From contig NZ_JBAWJZ010000006.1 in NCBI RefSeq assembly GCF_043876835.1, forward strand, positions 186,001 to 250,000: a stretch of DNA of 64,000 bases. Direction: 5' to 3'. The notes beneath the pieces were generated by a model. That model saw only the letters and a list, made by a program, of their open reading frames with translations. It was not told the DNA's origin and searched no databases. The translations under genes and the position numbers were made by a program. This DNA is from Yeosuana sp043876835. GTDB lineage: Bacteria > Bacteroidota > Bacteroidia > Flavobacteriales > Flavobacteriaceae. Position 1 is the stretch's first letter. The number at the start of each line of letters is the position of its first letter. Positions 59,606 through 64,000 of the stretch are shown here, piece after piece.

Positions 59606-61564
59606 TTATTTATCTTCTCGCTTCAGTGTAATTTCATCAGCAGGATGATAAAGTAAGGGAGAATATTCAAGTTCGACATCGCTTTTATCAAGCCCAAAAT
59701 AGCGTTCATCACTTATGCTTAATCGTTTGAAAAAGAAATAGGAATTAAGTAATAAGCCTTGGTGCATAGAAAACTCATTTTCAACCGAAAGGAATCTTTC
59801 AATTACAACAAATTTAAAATCTGGTTGATTGTTGTATTTGGTCGAACCGTCAGGACGAATATGTAAGTTTAATTCTTTATTAATAACCAAATCTTTAACA
59901 ATTTTCTTAAAATACAGTTCGGTTCTTGGTTGAATACGAAAACCAACATTAATATTGACCTTAATAATGGTGTCATCCACCAATTCCGACACGTCATAAG
60001 AAAGTGTATGAGGTTCATCCGTACGGTTTAAATGGACAAACCAATACACATCGGCACGTTTGGGTTTTTTTGCTAAAATGGATTTAATGATTTTTTGTTC
60101 TACTTGGTGTCTAAAATCGGCTTTCGTAAGATAAATTAAATGTGTGGCATATTTTGGTATATTTTCATCAGCACTTAATTCTTGCAGGATTTTTACGTAT
60201 TTTCCTATATCCACAAATTTGGTAAGCCTATTTCTGATTTTTCTTCCATAATATACTGAATACATTACAAAAATAAATCCTAAAGCAATAATTAAAGTGA
60301 TATAACCACCTTCTGAAAACTTGTTTGCATTGGCAAAGAAAAAAGTGGTTTCTACAGTTGCAAAAAACAAGATTAAGGGATAAACAAAAAATTCGTTCCA
60401 CTTTAAACGGAAACGCAAATAATACGAAAGCAAATAGGTAGTAACTAGCATTGTAATTGTGATTGCCAATCCGTAAGCGGCTTCCATTTTTGTAGAATCA
60501 TCAAAATGAAGTACCATAAAAACACAACCAATCCACAGTAACAAATTAATTGTTGGTATATAAATCTGACCTTTTACTTCCGAGGGCTGGCGGACTGCCA
60601 CACGTGGCCAGAAGTTCAAACTCATTGCTTCACTAATCAAGGTGTAACTGCCACTTATCATAGCTTGGGATGCAATAATGGTAGCAAAAGTGGCGATGAT
60701 TATTCCTGCTATTAAAAACCAACTCGGCATAATTTCATAAAACGGATTTCTTCCATCAAGAGTAGCATTTTCACCCAAGTTTATAATCCAAGCAGCTTGC
60801 CCCATATAATTGAGCAACAAAGCGGTTTTTACACCAGCCCAAGTAATTCGGATGTTTTTTATACCGCAATGCCCCAAATCGGCATACAAAGCTTCAGCAC
60901 CAGTAGTGGCAAGAAATACGCCACCGAGCAATGCAAATCCGCCCGGATAATTAACCAAAAAATCAAAAGCATAAACAGGATTAAGTGCTTTGAATATTTG
61001 CGGATGTTGTATAATTTGTGAAATACCCAAAGTGGAAAGCATTGTGAACCAGATTAGCATAGCTGGTCCAAATGTTCCACCTACTTTGTGTGTGCCAAAT
61101 CGCTGAAAGAAAAACAAGGCTGATAAAATGGCTATGACGATAGGAACTGTCGGTAGGCTTTCCAAAGCCTTAATATTGGTAATTCCCTCGACAGCCGAAG
61201 ACACCGATATAGGTGGCGTAATCATACCATCGGCAAGCATTGTAGCAGCACCAATCATTGTAGGAAAAATTAAAAATTTACCATAGCGTCTTACCAGAGC
61301 GTACAATGAAAAAATACCACCTTCACCGTGGTTATCGGCTCGTAATGTTAAAACGATATATTTTAAGGTGGTCAAAAAAGTTATTGTCCAAAACACGCAG
61401 GAAATACCACCGTAAACCAATGTTTCTGTTATGGCTTTTTCACCTACAATGGCTTTGAGTACATAAAGTGGACTTGTACCTATATCACCATAAATAATGC
61501 CCAATGCTACCAAAAGCGTTCCGAGTGTAACCTTGTCGTTTATTCCGTTTTTATGTCCAGTCAT
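59606..61564 (-). CDS. kup: Potassium uptake protein Kup
   Basis: A 652-residue inner-membrane transporter. The N-terminal GIIYGDIGTSPLYVLKAI and RADNHGEGGIFSLYALVRR are hallmarks of the Kup/HAK family. About 12 helices span residues 10-450, followed by a soluble cytoplasmic C-terminal domain of about 200 residues. Kup imports K+ with protons. It is 10 bases downstream of a small helical protein gene and near kdpE/kdpD, so it may belong to the KdpDE regulon. Confidence 0.95.
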   Translation of the reverse strand: MTGHKNGINDKVTLGTLLVALGIIYGDIGTSPLYVLKAIVGEKAITETLVYGGISCVFWTITFLTTLKYIVLTLRADNHGEGGIFSLYALVRRYGKFLIFPTMIGAATMLADGMITPPISVSSAVEGITNIKALESLPTVPIVIAILSALFFFQRFGTHKVGGTFGPAMLIWFTMLSTLGISQIIQHPQIFKALNPVYAFDFLVNYPGGFALLGGVFLATTGAEALYADLGHCGIKNIRITWAGVKTALLLNYMGQAAWIINLGENATLDGRNPFYEIMPSWFLIAGIIIATFATIIASQAMISGSYTLISEAMSLNFWPRVAVRQPSEVKGQIYIPTINLLLWIGCVFMVLHFDDSTKMEAAYGLAITITMLVTTYLLSYYLRFRLKWNEFFVYPLILFFATVETTFFFANANKFSEGGYITLIIALGFIFVMYSVYYGRKIRNRLTKFVDIGKYVKILQELSADENIPKYATHLIYLTKADFRHQVEQKIIKSILAKKPKRADVYWFVHLNRTDEPHTLSYDVSELVDDTIIKVNINVGFRIQPRTELYFKKIVKDLVINKELNLHIRPDGSTKYNNQPDFKFVVIERFLSVENEFSMHQGLLLNSYFFFKRLSISDERYFGLDKSDVELEYSPLLYHPADEITLKREDK

Positions 61565-61573
61565 TTTTGTCTG

Positions 61574-61912
61574 CTATTTGATTTGCTCCTGTAATTCGGT
61601 TAAATGTTGGTTTAAATTGATAAGTGTACTGATGATTTTTTCCTTGTCAGTAAATGAAAGTTTTAGGTTGTTGTAAACATCCAAAGTATTTTTTACAGCT
61701 TTTTTGTAAACCATTACATTTTCTGCCATTGTTTGTTTAGTTTCAGAGCCAATGAACCATTTCAAGCCTTTTTTTATGTTGTCATTGCATTGGAAAATCT
61801 GTTGAACACCCTTGTCTTGGTCATACAAACGGGAAAATTCAACAGTATCAAAACATATTTTTGCAATAGTATCGGCTATAGGTTTAGTAATTTGTATTTC
61901 ACTTTTTTTCAT
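61574..61912 (-). CDS. Small helical protein upstream of kup, unknown function
   Basis: A 112-residue soluble helical protein without motifs that I recognise (KICFDTVEFSRLYDQDKGVQ; LINLNQHLTELQEQIK at the end). It lies 10 bases upstream of kup and 13 bases downstream of a small membrane protein gene, hence in the same operon. A role in potassium uptake is suggested only by this position. Confidence 0.7.
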   Translation of the reverse strand: MKKSEIQITKPIADTIAKICFDTVEFSRLYDQDKGVQQIFQCNDNIKKGLKWFIGSETKQTMAENVMVYKKAVKNTLDVYNNLKLSFTDKEKIISTLINLNQHLTELQEQIK

Positions 61913-61924
61913 TCAATCTTTATT

Positions 61925-62074
61925 TTAGAAATAGAAATATTTGAAGTAGATGAAAACGACTATTCCAAGAATTACCATAACAATTGATGGCACAATTAAA
62001 TGTTCGATTTCTTTGTGCCAATCCTGAATAGATTCGTAAGTTTTGCTGTCACCTTCATCGTAGAAAAATCCCAT
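61925..62074 (-). CDS. Small single-pass membrane protein (49 residues)
   Basis: ATG at 62074 opens a 49-codon frame: an acidic N-terminal half (MGFFYDEGDSKTYESIQDWH) and a C-terminal membrane helix (IVPSIVMVILGIVVFIYF). It ends 12 bases before the 112-residue protein gene on the same strand. The amphipathic layout and operon position argue for a real gene. It might be an accessory subunit of Kup or of a Kdp complex; I know no homologue. Confidence 0.6.
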   Translation of the reverse strand: MGFFYDEGDSKTYESIQDWHKEIEHLIVPSIVMVILGIVVFIYFKYFYF

Positions 62075-62190
62075 TTTACTTATTAAGTTTTGTTATTACA
62101 AAGTTCGGGTGAAAGGAATATATAAATCATCAAGTTTATAGACAGAAGTATAAAAATTTTATAAAGATGAGAGTTGTAAAAAACAGTGTT

Positions 62191-62277
62191 TTACTTTTTC
62201 TTAAAGACATCCATAACCGACATAATAAAAAGAAAGAGTATCACAGCTATTAGTAAAATTGCACCTACAGTATGCAT
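62191..62277 (-). CDS. Possible KdpF-like micro-protein (28 residues)
   Basis: ATG at 62277 gives 28 residues: MHTVGAILLIAVILFLFIMS, then VMDVFKKK. It is a single hydrophobic helix with a basic end, like KdpF in size and shape though not in sequence I can align. It lies between kdpE and the kup operon. KdpF usually precedes kdpA, so its place here is unusual. Confidence 0.45.
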   Translation of the reverse strand: MHTVGAILLIAVILFLFIMSVMDVFKKK

Positions 62278-62373
62278 AATTATTATAAATTTTATTCAAT
62301 AGCAAAATAACGGCAATAGCTATAAGTAAAAGATAAAATTTTTTGCAGGGAGGTAAAGATTGTATAAGGAAGT

Positions 62374-63051
62374 TTATTGAAAACGATAACCAACACCGCT
62401 TTCAGTAATGAAGTGTTGCGGATTGTTAGGGTTGTTTTCTGTTTTTTTACGAAGCGTACCCACAAAAACCCGTAGATATTGGGTTTCGGTTTGGTAGCCA
62501 ACGCCCCAAATTTCTTTTAGAATATATTGATGTGTCAATACTTTGCCTTCATTTTTGGCAAACAATGCCAACAAGTTATACTCGGTGGAAGTGAGTTTTA
62601 TTATTTCGTTGTTTTTCTTAACAATTCGAGCAATAAGGTCTATTTCAATATCACCACAAATGACTGTCGAGATATTTTCAGTATTTTGACTTCGCTTTAT
62701 TGCAGAACGGATACGTGCCAATAGTTCACCTGTACGGAAAGGCTTGGTTAAATAGTCGGTTGCTCCATTGTCTAACGCTGTAACAATATCAGTTTCGCTG
62801 TCTTGTACCGAAAGTATAATAACAGGTTTGTTATACCATTCTTTAAGTTCCTGCAAAATTTTGTGTCCACTTTTGTCAGGCAAACCAATGTCGAGCAAAA
62901 TCAAATCAGGTGGATGACTGGCAGATAAAATCAAGCCTTCTTTTCCCGTACTTGCCTGAACGACTTTATAATCGTTACTTTCTAAATTGATTTGAAGCAA
63001 TTTACGAATTTGAGGCTCGTCATCTATTATAAGTATTTCTGCCTTATTCAT
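62374..63051 (-). CDS. kdpE: Response regulator KdpE
   Basis: A 225-residue OmpR/PhoB-type regulator. The receiver domain (1-118) has IIDDEPQIRK, the phospho-acceptor Asp in LILLDIGLPDKSG and the Lys in YLTKPFRTGEL; the winged helix domain (about 130-225) has LTSTEYNLLALFAKNEGKVL, then YLRVFVGTLRKK and GVGYRF. IRKLLQINLESNDY and GTLRKK-type details fit KdpE. It overlaps the sensor kinase gene by 8 bases, as usual for kdpDE, and should activate potassium uptake genes when K+ is limiting. Confidence 0.9.
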   Translation of the reverse strand: MNKAEILIIDDEPQIRKLLQINLESNDYKVVQASTGKEGLILSASHPPDLILLDIGLPDKSGHKILQELKEWYNKPVIILSVQDSETDIVTALDNGATDYLTKPFRTGELLARIRSAIKRSQNTENISTVICGDIEIDLIARIVKKNNEIIKLTSTEYNLLALFAKNEGKVLTHQYILKEIWGVGYQTETQYLRVFVGTLRKKTENNPNNPQHFITESGVGYRFQ

Positions 63052-64000
63052 TTTTTAAATTATTGATATACGATGTTTCCGCAGGGATTTCAATGGTGAA
63101 TTTTGCACCACCTTGTAACAAATTTCCCAAGTGAACCTTTCCGTTCATCGCTTCTGTAAAACCTTTTACTATGGAAAGCCCTAATCCTGTTCCACCTGTT
63201 GCGGTGTTGTTTAATCGGTAAAATTTATTGAAAACCAAATTTATTTCGTTTTCGGGAAACCCTTTGCCATTGTCTGAAATTTGAATGATACAATGCGTTT
63301 CGCTGTGGCTTAACTCAATGGTTATCGTTGAATTTTCAGGTGTATGTTGCAAAGCGTTATGAATGATGTTTTGTAGAATTTGTTCTACCAAACCACTATC
63401 AAATTTAAACAAAGGCAAATTTTCGTTAGGCGTAAACTCAATTATATTATTGTTGGTTTCATCTTTTTCATCCTTAATTGCCGTAAAAACAAGTTCATTC
63501 AAATCGCACCAGTCATTTTTTGGTTGAATAAATCCCGCCTCTAATCTACTCATATTGAGTAAGTTTTTAACTTGTCTGTTTAAGCGAAACCCTGCAATTT
63601 CAATTTCGGAAAACAGTTCTTCTCGGTTGTGGTCAGAAAGTTTTGTGTGTCTGTCCTTGATTGTATCAATGGCTCCAATGATGGTTGAAATGGGCGTTCT
63701 CAACTCGTGCGAAAGTGAGTTGAGCAAAGTATTGTAAAGTTTTATGCTCTTTTCTTTGTTTTCTTTATCTTTTTCTTTTTGTTGAAAGTCCTTGATTTTA
63801 AACGTTAATACGGCATTAATTAAAGCAATGACAAAATACATCAAAAACATTAGGGTATCTTCTATATTGTCAATATGAAACGTGAAAACAGGAGGGATGA
63901 ACAAAAAATTCCATATCAAGGCACTTAACAATGCTGAAAGCAGTACAGGAAAAATGTCAAACAAAATTGCGTTGAGCGAAACAGCTAACAATAAAATTAA
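63044..64000 (-). CDS. kdpD: Sensor histidine kinase KdpD (C-terminal part, cut by window edge)
   Basis: The open frame enters at the right edge. The visible 318 residues start in the membrane region of the DUF4118 type (LSALIWNFLFIPPVFTFHID), then HisKA with the phospho-acceptor His in LSHELRTPISTIIGAIDTI, and the ATPase domain (QNIIHNALQHT, DNGKGFPENEI, GTGLGLSIVKGF). This matches KdpD, the K+ and turgor sensor. The N-terminal KdpD and USP domains would lie outside the window and cannot be checked. Confidence 0.88.
   Translation of the reverse strand, partial: LILLLAVSLNAILFDIFPVLLSALLSALIWNFLFIPPVFTFHIDNIEDTLMFLMYFVIALINAVLTFKIKDFQQKEKDKENKEKSIKLYNTLLNSLSHELRTPISTIIGAIDTIKDRHTKLSDHNREELFSEIEIAGFRLNRQVKNLLNMSRLEAGFIQPKNDWCDLNELVFTAIKDEKDETNNNIIEFTPNENLPLFKFDSGLVEQILQNIIHNALQHTPENSTITIELSHSETHCIIQISDNGKGFPENEINLVFNKFYRLNNTATGGTGLGLSIVKGFTEAMNGKVHLGNLLQGGAKFTIEIPAETSYINNLKNE

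Overview
The window is AT-rich DNA from a member of the Bacteroidota, almost certainly a marine-type Flavobacteriaceae. The evidence is the Bacteroidota promoter pattern (TTG, about 20 bases, TAnnTTTG), a type IX secretion sorting domain, a 6S-Flavo-like RNA between zapA and rny, tRNAs without encoded CCA, and many flavobacterial core genes. The exact genus cannot be read from the sequence.

Positions 1-36.7 kb look like ordinary core chromosome. Reading rightwards: a partial GH20 hexosaminidase, a secreted EEP-family nuclease/phosphatase, a TonB-dependent receptor and an M23 peptidase (minus strand); a coiled-coil protein, zapA, the 6S-like RNA and rny (plus); a PAS histidine kinase, xerD and a TM2 protein (minus); a cluster of small secreted and beta-barrel proteins, one without a normal start codon; aroQ; lpdA; an NDH-2-like dehydrogenase; an SnoaL-like repeat protein; a DinB-like protein with two msrB genes; an M48 lipoprotein; a UMF1-type MFS protein; an ECF sigma/anti-sigma/beta-solenoid cluster; clpC; gyrA with a TPR protein; an NlpC/P60 peptidase with a thiolase; and a 7TM-HD phosphohydrolase. 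A tRNA-Ser/Pro/Arg cluster follows.

Positions 37.3-57.7 kb hold a complete nitrate assimilation island, all on the plus strand: nirB, nirD, a DUF4202 protein, a NarX/PilJ-like sensor kinase, a NarL-type response regulator, a small membrane protein, a NarK transporter, a nitrate reductase fused to a NirB-like FAD/[2Fe-2S] module, a sulfite/nitrite-reductase-like protein with no siroheme cysteines but a rubredoxin tail, a Crp/Fnr regulator with an FNR-like cysteine pattern, an NrtABCD-type ABC transporter and an outer-membrane porin-like protein. Four transcription units carry the same exact 16-base palindrome TAAGTA-N4-TACTTA at the promoter, so the island looks like a single regulon. Nitrate would enter through the porin, cross the inner membrane by NarK or NrtABCD, be reduced to nitrite by the fused reductase and to ammonium by NirBD.

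Positions 57.7-59.6 kb are a mobile-DNA graveyard: a tRNA-fMet 3' fragment, a 12-base tandem repeat, a broken IS3-type element with a second copy of its end, and two repeat elements. Positions 59.6-64 kb hold a potassium module (kup, small membrane proteins, kdpE and partial kdpD) on the minus strand.
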